This document shows positions 39,051-47,481 of a stretch of 64,000 nucleotides of DNA, piece after piece. Location: positions 124,001-188,000 of the forward strand of contig NZ_VFIY01000010.1 in NCBI RefSeq assembly GCF_006385175.1. The letters are read 5' to 3'. Origin of the DNA: Emcibacter nanhaiensis. Lineage in GTDB: Bacteria > Pseudomonadota > Alphaproteobacteria > Sphingomonadales > Emcibacteraceae. Position numbers and translations under genes: made by a program. Positions within the stretch are counted from its first letter, which is position 1, and every line of letters begins with the position of its first letter. The notes beneath the pieces are model-generated. The model searched no databases and had not been told where the DNA came from. It saw nothing but the letters and a program-made list of their open reading frames with translations.

Positions 39051-40532
39051 CTATTCAGCCGCCTCCCCGGTCTGCAGTAACATCACTTTTGTTTCGATAT
39101 AGGGCGTCAGGCCTTCGACACCGCCTTCCCGGCCGATGCCGGAACATTTGAAACCGCCAAACGGCAGCGTGAAGTCTGCATTCATGCCGTTCTGCGCCAT
39201 GTTGCCGGCCCGGATCCGCCGACCGATGGCATAGGCAGCCTCCGCGTCATTGGTGAAGACGGAAGAATTGAGGCCATATTCCGTCTCGTTCGCCAGCTCC
39301 ACTGCATGATCAACATCCCTGGCCGGGATCAGCGACAGCACCGGACCAAAGATTTCTTCCCGGGCGATGGTCATCTTGTTGTCCACGTTGGTAAACAGCG
39401 TGGGCTCGAAGTAATAGCCCTTCAGGCCCTCGACCCGCCTGCCGCCATAGGCCAGGATCGCGCCTTCCTTGATCCCGGTCTCCACATAATGCTCGATGCG
39501 CTCCAGTTGCCGCTTCATGGCCACAGGCCCCATTTCTGTCTCCGGATCCAGTGGTGAACCCACCTTTACCTGTTTCATCTCGGCAATAATGGCCTCGGCA
39601 ATTTCATCATGACGGTGCGCCGGCACAATCGCCCGGCTGAGCATGGCGCAAACCTGGCCACTGAGAATGGTAATCGTGCGGGCAAGGATTTTGCCTGCCA
39701 CTTCCGCCGGCATGTCATCCAGCACAATGGCCGGGGACTTGCCACCCAGTTCCAGCGTAACGCGCGCCATACGCGCCCCGGCCACACTGGCGATGTGCCG
39801 TCCAGCCGCAGTCGAGCCCGTAAAGCTGATCTTGTCGACGCCCGGATTTTGCACCAATTGGTCAGCGGCTTCGCGGTGGGCAGTCACCAGGTTTATAACT
39901 CCAGCCGGCAACCCCGCTTCTTCCGCTGCTTCGGCGATGATGTAGGCTTCAAGCGGCGTTTCCGGCGACGGTTTCATGATCACCGGACAGCCGCTAATCA
40001 AAGCCGGGGCGATTTTCTGGGTCATGATGGCGCCGGGCATATTCCAGGGCGCAATGGCCGCCACGACACCGACCGGTTCGCGAATGACATGGGCGGTATT
40101 GCCGGGCACTGTGGACGGCCGACTGGTTTCCCAAGCATAATTCTCACCGATGTCGGCATAGGCGGCAAGGGTCTCAACTGCGCCACCCACGGCAACTGGT
40201 GCAAAGGATGAAAGTGCCCCAATTTCCGCAGTAAAGGCGGCCGCCAATTCCGGTATCCGGCCGCGCAGGATCTCCGCCATGCGGCGCAGGGCATTGGCCC
40301 GCTCGCTTACACTCATGGTCGGCCAGGGGCCATGATCAAAGGCCTGCCGGGCCGCCGCCACGGCGGCATTGACATCATCCGCATTCGCTTCGGCAATCAC
40401 CGCGCATACTTCCTCGGTATGGGGGGAAACCACCTCGATACTGTCGCCCGAAGTCGGCGCCACCCATTCGCCGCCAATAAACAGCTTGTCCGGATGTTTG
40501 ATATTCACATTTTCAGGTAGAACAGTCGCCAT
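39051..40532 (-). CDS. Aldehyde dehydrogenase (tandem copy 2)
   Basis: 493 residues, paralog of the copy at 37320-38816 with collinear sequence from the first residue (MATVLPENVNIKHPDKL versus MTNLLPENINIKHPDKL). Catalytic LELGGKSPAI and LSGQVCAMLSRA are present. ATG 40532 is used, although an in-frame ATG at 40538 is closer to AAGGAAG. It is 59 nt downstream of the PQQ alcohol dehydrogenase on the same strand, so it probably oxidises the aldehyde formed by that enzyme. Confidence 0.92.
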   Translation of the reverse strand: MATVLPENVNIKHPDKLFIGGEWVAPTSGDSIEVVSPHTEEVCAVIAEANADDVNAAVAAARQAFDHGPWPTMSVSERANALRRMAEILRGRIPELAAAFTAEIGALSSFAPVAVGGAVETLAAYADIGENYAWETSRPSTVPGNTAHVIREPVGVVAAIAPWNMPGAIMTQKIAPALISGCPVIMKPSPETPLEAYIIAEAAEEAGLPAGVINLVTAHREAADQLVQNPGVDKISFTGSTAAGRHIASVAGARMARVTLELGGKSPAIVLDDMPAEVAGKILARTITILSGQVCAMLSRAIVPAHRHDEIAEAIIAEMKQVKVGSPLDPETEMGPVAMKRQLERIEHYVETGIKEGAILAYGGRRVEGLKGYYFEPTLFTNVDNKMTIAREEIFGPVLSLIPARDVDHAVELANETEYGLNSSVFTNDAEAAYAIGRRIRAGNMAQNGMNADFTLPFGGFKCSGIGREGGVEGLTPYIETKVMLLQTGEAAE

Positions 40533-40591
40533 TGTCATCTTCCTTTTCATTCAATTGGTCTTCGCCGGAATGCTCCGGTTAAAAACAGGCA

Positions 40592-42790
40592 TTAATAGTT
40601 GGACATGATCACCAGGCCTTTGGAATCCAGCGGCTTGCCGGCTTCCTTGAGGGCCTTTTCCCGGGCATGCTGTTTTTCCTGCAGGTCGATCAGATAAGCA
40701 TGGAGGGCCGCCACATCCTCTTCCGACAGCAGGTCATCCCATTGCGGCATGCCCATGCCGACCAGCAGGCCGTCCATCAGGATATCCCGGAACAGTTCAT
40801 GCTTTTCCGGCGTCAGCCGCCGCAGGTCGGGACTGATAGAGCGGACCATATTGGAATGGCACAGCGCGCAGTTGGCAAAGAACAGCTGGGCCCCTTTCGC
40901 AATTGTCTCAGGGGTCACATTGTCCGCCTGGGCCGGGGGTTCGGGCGCCACTTCCAGCGGCGGCAGGGCCTCGGGCTTCGGCACTTCTCCGCCGTCCAGT
41001 TTGAACACCAGTATCCGGTTGCTGTTTTCATATTTGTAGGGGGCGCTGTAGCCCGGCACGAAGGACCAGCCGCCACCGCCCCAGCCTGTGGCCACCGCCA
41101 CATATTGCACGCCGTCCACCTTGTAGGTCGCAGCCCCGGCCATGATCGCCGAGCCGGTATCGATTTCTTTCAGGGCTTCGCCTGTGGCCGCATCACGGAC
41201 ATAAAATTTGCCGCCGATAGAGCCATGGAACAGAAGGCCGGACCTGGTCACCAGCATGCCGCTACGGTCCTGCCAGCCTTCGGCGTCCGCCGCCCAGATG
41301 GTTTTCCCGGTCAATGGATCGGTGGCCCGCACTTGGGAAAAGCCCGGATTTTCCCGCACCCAGTCCATCTGCGGCAAGGCTTCGATCTGCTCTTTCAACG
41401 CCGGTGGCATGGTCTCGAGAAAGCCTTCCAGGCTGGTGGTGAAAATCAGCGACGCCCCGGCATTGAGGCCCTTCTCCCGGTGCGGCTGCTTGCCAGGCAG
41501 GTTGTACATCAGGTTCCCCATATCCAGCACCGCAGCATAATAAATGCCGCTCTCCGGATCATAGGCCGGCGGGTACCAGTTGCGCGCCCCGGCGGAGGAC
41601 GGGAAGACAATCTTCGGCCCGGTACCATAGTCGGAATATTCCGGCGTCATGTTTGGCCGGCCGGTTTCCATGTCATAGCCGTCGGCCCAACTGGTCCGCA
41701 CCAGGGCGTTGATCGCCACCGGTTTGCCGGTAATCCGGTCGACAACATAAAGATAGCCGTTCTTGGGTGTATGGATGATGACCGGGCGGACTTCGCCACC
41801 CACTTCCATGTCGGTCAGGGTCATGGGCTGGGTCGCGGTAAAGTCCCAGCTGTCGCGCGGCGTTTCCTGGTAATACCATTTCATCTTGCCGGTTTTGCGG
41901 TCCAGCGCCACAATCGAGGACAAGTAGAGGTTATCCCCTTCGCCGCCGGAACGGGAGGCGTGGGAATAAGGCCCGCCATTTCCGGTACCCACATAGATCA
42001 CATCAAAACGATCATCATAGACAATGGCGTCCCAGGCCGTACCGCCGCCGCCAATATCCCAGCGGCTGTTCTCGCCCCAGGTTTCGAGCGCCTTCTCCAA
42101 ATCCTCATTTTCCTGCGGGCCAAGCGCCGGGTCATGGGGAATGGTGTAGAAGCGCCAGGCCTGTGAGCCGTCAGAGATATGATAGGCGGTCACATAGCCG
42201 CGCACATCAAATTCGGACCCGGCGTTACCAATCAGCACCAGGTCCCCGGCCACTTCCGGTGCACCGGTGCTGGAATAACCGCGGCTGTGGTCGACAATAG
42301 TATCCACCTGCCAGGCCACCTCGCCGGTCTTCTGGTCCAGGGCATAGAGGATGCCGTCCAGCGCCCCGACCATGACCTTGCCGTCACTCACCGCAATCCC
42401 GCGGTTGGCCTGGTCACAGCAGACCACCCGGTTGACCTGCATATTCACATCGGGTTCGAAGGTCCAGAGTTCCTCGCCGGTAACAGCATTAAGAGCATAT
42501 ACCCGACCCAGGTTACCGCTGGTGTACAAGATGCCGTCGATTACCACCGGAGTTGCTTCCTGAACCCGGCCGGTACCCATATCATAGGACCAGGCGAGCC
42601 CGAGCCGGCTCACATTATCCCTGTTGATGTCGGTCAGGCGGGAATAATGGCTGTCATTGCCGTCTCCACCCGGCATGGGCCAGTTTTCACCAGCGCCGAC
42701 TTCAGGCGCAGACATCTGTGCGCTGTCATTACAAGCAGCGCAAAACAGTCCAAGAACTGCAGCACAAAGCAGTTTTATACTCATCTTCAT
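40592..42790 (-). CDS. PQQ-dependent quinohemoprotein alcohol dehydrogenase
   Basis: 732 residues. A lipoprotein-type signal (LLCAAVLGLFCAAC, cysteine at about 20) leads to an eight-bladed propeller with several W-motif blades (GLAWSYDMGTGRVQEATPVV, DQKTGEVAWQVDT) and a vicinal Cys-Cys (RVVCCDQ) as in PQQ alcohol dehydrogenases. The C-terminal 110 residues are a cytochrome c domain with CALCHSN. It should oxidise an alcohol in the periplasm and feed electrons to the respiratory chain. No PQQ synthesis gene is in the window. Operon: NmrA-like gene, this gene, ALDH copy 2. Confidence 0.92.
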   Translation of the reverse strand: MKMSIKLLCAAVLGLFCAACNDSAQMSAPEVGAGENWPMPGGDGNDSHYSRLTDINRDNVSRLGLAWSYDMGTGRVQEATPVVIDGILYTSGNLGRVYALNAVTGEELWTFEPDVNMQVNRVVCCDQANRGIAVSDGKVMVGALDGILYALDQKTGEVAWQVDTIVDHSRGYSSTGAPEVAGDLVLIGNAGSEFDVRGYVTAYHISDGSQAWRFYTIPHDPALGPQENEDLEKALETWGENSRWDIGGGGTAWDAIVYDDRFDVIYVGTGNGGPYSHASRSGGEGDNLYLSSIVALDRKTGKMKWYYQETPRDSWDFTATQPMTLTDMEVGGEVRPVIIHTPKNGYLYVVDRITGKPVAINALVRTSWADGYDMETGRPNMTPEYSDYGTGPKIVFPSSAGARNWYPPAYDPESGIYYAAVLDMGNLMYNLPGKQPHREKGLNAGASLIFTTSLEGFLETMPPALKEQIEALPQMDWVRENPGFSQVRATDPLTGKTIWAADAEGWQDRSGMLVTRSGLLFHGSIGGKFYVRDAATGEALKEIDTGSAIMAGAATYKVDGVQYVAVATGWGGGGWSFVPGYSAPYKYENSNRILVFKLDGGEVPKPEALPPLEVAPEPPAQADNVTPETIAKGAQLFFANCALCHSNMVRSISPDLRRLTPEKHELFRDILMDGLLVGMGMPQWDDLLSEEDVAALHAYLIDLQEKQHAREKALKEAGKPLDSKGLVIMSNY

Positions 42791-42805
42791 TGGTCTAACG
42801 CCTCT

Positions 42806-43714
42806 TTACACCGGCCACATGGATTTATGTTCCAGCATCACTGCGCGCAGGCTTTTCGGCGGCCGGCCGGTGATGCGTTCCACATTGTCATTGATCTTGT
42901 TGAAATAGCCTTCCTTGATGGCCTGGCCGAAGGTCACCATGTCGTCGCTGGACCAGGGAATCGGGCCATCGGGCACAATATCGCTGGCGTGACGCGGAGC
43001 GCCAAGGGAATCAAAATAGGCAAACATGGCCTCGTCATCGACCGGAATAACCTCGATCTCCTTGCCGATAATCTCGCTGGCGATGGCCATGGCTTCGGGA
43101 ATGGACAGCAGTTCCGGCCCGGTCAGGTCGTAGGCCTTTCGGCGATGACCTTCCTGGGTCAGTACGCCCACCGCCACCGCCACGCAATCCTCGCGGGAGA
43201 CAAAGGCCACCTTGCCGTCACCGCAATTGTCCGGCAGCTTGCCGGCGATCAGCGCCCCCGGCACCATGGCCCCGGCGATGGCTTCCGCATACTGGCTGTC
43301 GCGCAGGAAAGTCCAGTCGGCGCCGGACTGCTCGATAATTTCCTCGGTCGCCCGATGGTCCAGTTTGACAATAGCCGGATTTCCGGGCTCGTCGGCGCTG
43401 ATGATCGAGGTATAGGCGATATGATCGACCCCGGCCGCCACCGCCGCCTCGATGGCATTGCGATGCTGGGACACCCGGGTGCCGACCCGCGCCGTGCTGA
43501 TCAGCAGCATTTTGGTGCCGCCCGCAAAGGCCGCACCAAGGGAGGCCTTATTGTCAAAATCGGCATAGCGCACGTGGGCGCCCTGTTTCCTGAAGTCTTC
43601 CAGCTTGTCCGGACTGCGCGACGTCAGGATCACCTGATCTGCCGGCACTTTTGTCAGAAGTAATTCGGCCGCTGCACGGCCAAACTGGCCGGAGGCCCCT
43701 GTAATGATTATCAT
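42806..43714 (-). CDS. NmrA/QorB-like NAD(P)H-binding SDR protein
   Basis: 302 residues, atypical extended SDR. N-terminal IIITGASGQFGRAAAELL, then ILTSRSPDKLEDFRKQGA, fits NmrA-type and QOR2-like quinone reductases. ATG 43714 has AGGGAG 7 nt upstream; an in-frame start 33 nt earlier lacks one. It is 15 nt upstream of the PQQ dehydrogenase. Possible role: quinone or carbonyl reductase. Its divergent promoter region holds a TAACATATGTTA palindrome. Confidence 0.85.
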   Translation of the reverse strand: MIIITGASGQFGRAAAELLLTKVPADQVILTSRSPDKLEDFRKQGAHVRYADFDNKASLGAAFAGGTKMLLISTARVGTRVSQHRNAIEAAVAAGVDHIAYTSIISADEPGNPAIVKLDHRATEEIIEQSGADWTFLRDSQYAEAIAGAMVPGALIAGKLPDNCGDGKVAFVSREDCVAVAVGVLTQEGHRRKAYDLTGPELLSIPEAMAIASEIIGKEIEVIPVDDEAMFAYFDSLGAPRHASDIVPDGPIPWSSDDMVTFGQAIKEGYFNKINDNVERITGRPPKSLRAVMLEHKSMWPV

Positions 43715-43763
43715 GAAACAACTCCCTGATACCCTGTTCCGGGTCAATTCTTGTTTACAACTG

Positions 43764-43775
43764 TAACATATGTTA
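43764..43775. promoter_or_regulatory. Candidate operator TAACATATGTTA
   Basis: A perfect 12-bp palindrome in the divergent region between the NmrA/PQQ-dehydrogenase/ALDH operon and the SnoaL-like gene at 43820. Confidence 0.65.
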
Positions 43776-43819
43776 TTATTAATGCAAGGCCTAACAAACT
43801 AATTACCGGGAGAACGGCG

Positions 43820-44314
43820 GTGAAACTGCAGATTGAAGACAGACTGGCCCTACAGGACCTGATTGCCAACTATAGCTGGGCTTTGGATACGGGCGATGTG
43901 GAGGCGCTTGTCGAGTGCTTCACCCCCGACGCCCGCATGGTCGAAGAAGTCTTCGAAGACCCGGATATCTGGGAAGGCCATGACGGCATCCGCGGCATCG
44001 CCGAACATTACCGCAATGCGCCGGGTTTTCCCGGCCGCCAGCATCATGTCACCCAGACTCAGTATATGCCGCAGGAAGACGGCTCGGTCAAAATGCGCAG
44101 CTTCGCTTTTGTCACCGAATGCGAGGGCGAACCGCCTTACCTGCTGCGCTTCACCGGCTATTATGACGATCACGCCGTGAAAGGCAATGACGGCACCTGG
44201 CGCTTCCATCGCCGTACGGTGCGGTTGTGGGACGGGGAAATCCTCAGCAAATTCCCGGGCCGTGGCGAATGGGTGCCGCGCAAGCGTCCCGCCTCCCTGA
44301 TCATCAAGAAATAA
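43820..44314 (+). CDS. SnoaL-like (NTF2-fold) protein, possible lignin-diol lyase
   Basis: 164 residues. DRLALQDLIANYSWALDTGDVEALVECF (read in parts) is the standard opening of SnoaL_4-type proteins, followed by RQHHVTQTQYMP and the closing GEWVPRKRP. GTG 43820 is chosen: GGGAG lies 10 nt upstream, and the frame to 43751 would overlap the palindrome. The fold is that of LdpA, which removes the gamma carbon of a beta-1 lignin diol to give lignostilbene; here a lignostilbene-dioxygenase-like gene lies 3 kb away. This is inference, not proof. Confidence 0.8.
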   Translation: MKLQIEDRLALQDLIANYSWALDTGDVEALVECFTPDARMVEEVFEDPDIWEGHDGIRGIAEHYRNAPGFPGRQHHVTQTQYMPQEDGSVKMRSFAFVTECEGEPPYLLRFTGYYDDHAVKGNDGTWRFHRRTVRLWDGEILSKFPGRGEWVPRKRPASLIIKK

Positions 44315-44316
44315 AC

Positions 44317-44652
44317 TTACTCCGCATTTCCGGCGGCGAGATAGGTGGCGATGGCCTCAAGCTGTTCGTCCGAGGCCTCGCCCCGCGGGATTGCCGGCAT
44401 ATTGCCGATGCCGCTGCGGGCGGCGTGGATCACATAATCCGCAGTCAGGTCGGTGCGTTTTTCCAGAAATGGCTCATCGACCCGGCGCGCCAGCAGCCCG
44501 GTGCCCATACCCATCACCCGGTGACACATGGCGCATTTTTCATGGAACAGCGCCTTGCCGTCCAGCATTGCCGCTTCCTCGCCGCGTGCGCAAATGGTGA
44601 ACAGTCCGGAAAGCAGGGTGATTGCCAACAGTCGACCAGCTTTTCGTTTCAT
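44317..44652 (-). CDS. Cytochrome c subunit of the flavoprotein dehydrogenase
   Basis: 111 residues. Signal peptide 1-25, heme site CAMCHRV, a distal methionine in IGNMPAIPRGEASD. The length and position directly after the VAO-like flavoprotein gene match the cytochrome subunits of 4-cresol dehydrogenase (PchC) and eugenol hydroxylase. It carries electrons from the flavin to the respiratory chain. An open extension to 44670 is not used. Confidence 0.9.
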   Translation of the reverse strand: MKRKAGRLLAITLLSGLFTICARGEEAAMLDGKALFHEKCAMCHRVMGMGTGLLARRVDEPFLEKRTDLTADYVIHAARSGIGNMPAIPRGEASDEQLEAIATYLAAGNAE

Positions 44653-44666
44653 CGCACACCTCCCGC

Positions 44667-46229
44667 TCATTTCGTCCTCTCCCCGTCATAGCGTTTGGGC
44701 CAGACGCCGCTTTTGCCGGGGGCAATGATGCCGGCCGGATCGAGGGCATTCTTGACCTTTTCATTGAGGCGCAGCAGGGCATGGTCATTGAAGTCATAGG
44801 TCGCCGCCACCGTATCCATATAGTCGAGATGGGTGCGGTATTCGCCGTAACCTTCCGCCCGGGAATCCTTGATCAGCGCCCGCAGGAATGGATCGACCCG
44901 GCCCATCATGTCCGGATCATCCTTGTTGAGCAGCACCGCGTTGACATTGATCAGGTGACGTTCACCGAAAGCGAAACTCGCCTGGTAATCCATGCCGAAC
45001 TCCTTGTAGCGGGCATAGGTGCGCTTGAACTGCCGCATGGCCAGCGTGCCGGACTGGGGCAGCACCGGCGAAAAGCCGATATGGCCGCCGCGCCCGCCGT
45101 GCCAGTTGGAATTCTGCATCGGGAACGTGAGCGGCACCCCGACCCAGCCGGTGTTTTCCAACGGTTCGCCCTGACGCCAGGAGGTGGGCTTGACCCGCAT
45201 GGGCTTCAGGTCGGTCATGGCCTTTTCCAGGATGGCGTAGGCCGCCTTGTTAACGCCTTCCCGGCCATAGAGCCTGAGGCTGACACCCCACCAGCCCATG
45301 CCGTATTTCTTGCGGATGGCGGCAATCACCTCGTCGGACAGGGCGCCGGGCTTGTCGGTCCATTCATCCCGGGTGGTGAGGATCGCCGCAGCGCGGAGCC
45401 AGTTGCCGATGGTCGGCGACTGCTGCAACAAGCCTTCGCGGCGCAGGGGCCCGAGCGTATCAATCAGCGGCCCCAGGTCTTCCGGGTTGTTGAACTCCAC
45501 ATCCATGCCCATCACCGATTCCGGTTCCGGCATCAGCCACAGACCCATTTTGGTGACGACGCCGAAGTTGGACTGGACGAACATCTGGTCCCAGGCCGGG
45601 CCATAACCATAGCGATAGAGGAGCCAGGTCGGCGAGTCGGTGAGCGCCCCCATGCCGGTACGCACCAGATCGCCGTCCGGCATCACCACTTCCATGCCGC
45701 AGATCTTGGAGGTGTGATCACCATACGGCGTATAGCCGACGCCGCGGTCGAGCGCATTGCCGACCACGGAGCCCCAGCTGTTACCGGGCACCGACAGCCA
45801 CAGCTTGATGTTATTTTCCTTGAGATAGTCATAGAGATCATAGAAGCCGACCCCGGGTTCCAGCAGCACGGTGCCGTTTTCCTCGTCGATTTCAATCTTC
45901 TTCATGCGCGACAGGTCGAGCACCACGGTACCGGACATGACCGGGGCGGAGCCGCCGTAACCAAGGTTCTTGCCGCGGCTGATTGGCCAGAGCGGCACCT
46001 TATGCTCGGCAGCAATGCGGACGATGGCCTGGACTTCCTCGGCACTGGCCGGCGCAATGGCGCCGAGGGTCTGGTGCAGGTCGTCATTGACCGCGAATTT
46101 GTCGGCATAGCTGTCTACGTCTTCCGGCTCGAAAAACAGGTATTTCTCGCCGACTACCGCAGCAAAGCCCTTCATGGCGGCATTCAGCGCCCCTTGAGTC
46201 AGGCCTGGCGGCAAATTAGTTGTCCCCAT
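44667..46229 (-). CDS. VAO/PCMH-family flavoprotein (4-cresol dehydrogenase or eugenol hydroxylase type)
   Basis: 520 residues. The FAD-binding half has the typical ISRGKNLGYGGSAPVMSGTV (read in parts) and YGDHTSKICGMEVVMPDGD. The cap half contains GGHIGFSPV with H383 near the position that carries the covalent histidine-flavin bond in vanillyl-alcohol oxidase (alignment from memory). Partnering with a cytochrome c points to a dehydrogenase rather than an oxidase. Likely substrate is a para-alkyl or para-allyl phenol. ATG 46229 has GGGGAGAG upstream; it overlaps the MFS stop by 14 nt. Confidence 0.9.
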   Translation of the reverse strand: MGTTNLPPGLTQGALNAAMKGFAAVVGEKYLFFEPEDVDSYADKFAVNDDLHQTLGAIAPASAEEVQAIVRIAAEHKVPLWPISRGKNLGYGGSAPVMSGTVVLDLSRMKKIEIDEENGTVLLEPGVGFYDLYDYLKENNIKLWLSVPGNSWGSVVGNALDRGVGYTPYGDHTSKICGMEVVMPDGDLVRTGMGALTDSPTWLLYRYGYGPAWDQMFVQSNFGVVTKMGLWLMPEPESVMGMDVEFNNPEDLGPLIDTLGPLRREGLLQQSPTIGNWLRAAAILTTRDEWTDKPGALSDEVIAAIRKKYGMGWWGVSLRLYGREGVNKAAYAILEKAMTDLKPMRVKPTSWRQGEPLENTGWVGVPLTFPMQNSNWHGGRGGHIGFSPVLPQSGTLAMRQFKRTYARYKEFGMDYQASFAFGERHLINVNAVLLNKDDPDMMGRVDPFLRALIKDSRAEGYGEYRTHLDYMDTVAATYDFNDHALLRLNEKVKNALDPAGIIAPGKSGVWPKRYDGERTK

Positions 46230-47463
46230 TTGGACTCTCCCCTTGATTATGTGGTTCTTCCGGATGCAGCTCCTCTTCGCCGGAGGTCAGCGCCCAGGAA
46301 AAGACAAAGACCCCGCCCAGAACGCCAGCCAGCGGCACTACACTTGTATCCGGCAACACGGAAATCAGCGCACTGGCTGAGGCCACAATCGCCAGCTGGA
46401 TGGTACCCAGCGTCCCGGCCGCAGCGCCGACATTTTCCTTCACCGTATCCAGCGCCGCAACAGCGGCTGGCGTCAGCATCAGGCCGGACAATGTAAAGAC
46501 CAGCATGGAATAGATCATAAAAATGATCAGGTTCATGACCCCCGCCGCCAGCAGCAGGGTCAGCACTATGGTCAACAGCACACCGACCGCCCCGACCGAA
46601 CGCAATACCATTCTGGGGCCCCAGAGCTTCATCAGTCCCGGCGAAAACTGGGTGGAGGCAATGGAACACAAGGCATTGAGCGCCAGCAACAGGCTGTACT
46701 CCATGCTGTCGAGGCCATAAATTTTGGAAAAAACGAACGGCGCCGCCGTGACGTAGGAAAAGGGAATGGTGGTGGCGAAAGCGGCGACAAAGGCGCTGGC
46801 AAAAAACCGCCGGTTGGTCAGCAGCGCCCGGTATTTGGGTAATATGGAGGCTCCCTTTTGCAGCCGGGCCGACGGCGGCAGGGATTCCGGCAGGTAAAAG
46901 CGCACCAGCAGAATGGCAAAAAGGCCGATCGCCGCCAGCACCAGGAACAGGCCCCGCCAGGGCATCACCGTCATCAGGAAACTGCCGGCCAGCGGCGCCA
47001 GGATCGGCGAGATACCAATGATCAGGAAACTGTTGGCCATCAGCCGGGCGGCATGATGGCCGGAGGCCAGGTCGCGGATCATGGCCCGGGACACGGCGGT
47101 GCCGGCGCAAACCCCGAAGCCCTGGACGAAGCGCAACAGGATCAGCTGCGTTATACCGCTGGTGGCCGCGCAGGCGACAGAGGCGGCGACAAACAGGCCA
47201 AGCCCCAGGTATAGGGGCAGCTTGCGTCCATAACGGTCACCGAACAGGCCCACCGGGATCTGCGCCACGGCCAGCGCCAGGAAGAATACCGACAGGGTCA
47301 GCTGCACCTGATCCGGCGAAGCGGACAGCTCCCCGGCCATGGCCGGAAAGGCCGGCAGATACAGGTCGATGGAAATGGGCCCGATCGCCGACAACAGCCC
47401 GAGGACGATGCCGAGATGGAGCATCGAAAAGCTGTTCAGCGTCTCTGATTTTGCTTCAGCCAA
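46216..47463 (-). CDS. MFS transporter, Bcr/CflA type
   Basis: 415 residues with 12 membrane helices. The first loop GDRYGRKLPL and the helix-1 motif SIDLYLPAFPAM are characteristic of the drug:H+ antiporter Bcr/CflA group. TTG start at 47463 (GGACT upstream); an internal ATG (47424) is possible. It lies between the carotenoid-oxygenase-like and VAO-like genes in an operon, so it may export a toxic aromatic or import a substrate. Confidence 0.9.
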   Translation of the reverse strand: MAEAKSETLNSFSMLHLGIVLGLLSAIGPISIDLYLPAFPAMAGELSASPDQVQLTLSVFFLALAVAQIPVGLFGDRYGRKLPLYLGLGLFVAASVACAATSGITQLILLRFVQGFGVCAGTAVSRAMIRDLASGHHAARLMANSFLIIGISPILAPLAGSFLMTVMPWRGLFLVLAAIGLFAILLVRFYLPESLPPSARLQKGASILPKYRALLTNRRFFASAFVAAFATTIPFSYVTAAPFVFSKIYGLDSMEYSLLLALNALCSIASTQFSPGLMKLWGPRMVLRSVGAVGVLLTIVLTLLLAAGVMNLIIFMIYSMLVFTLSGLMLTPAAVAALDTVKENVGAAAGTLGTIQLAIVASASALISVLPDTSVVPLAGVLGGVFVFSWALTSGEEELHPEEPHNQGESPNGDN

Positions 47464-47481
47464 CCCCTTAGTCCTGCCCGG

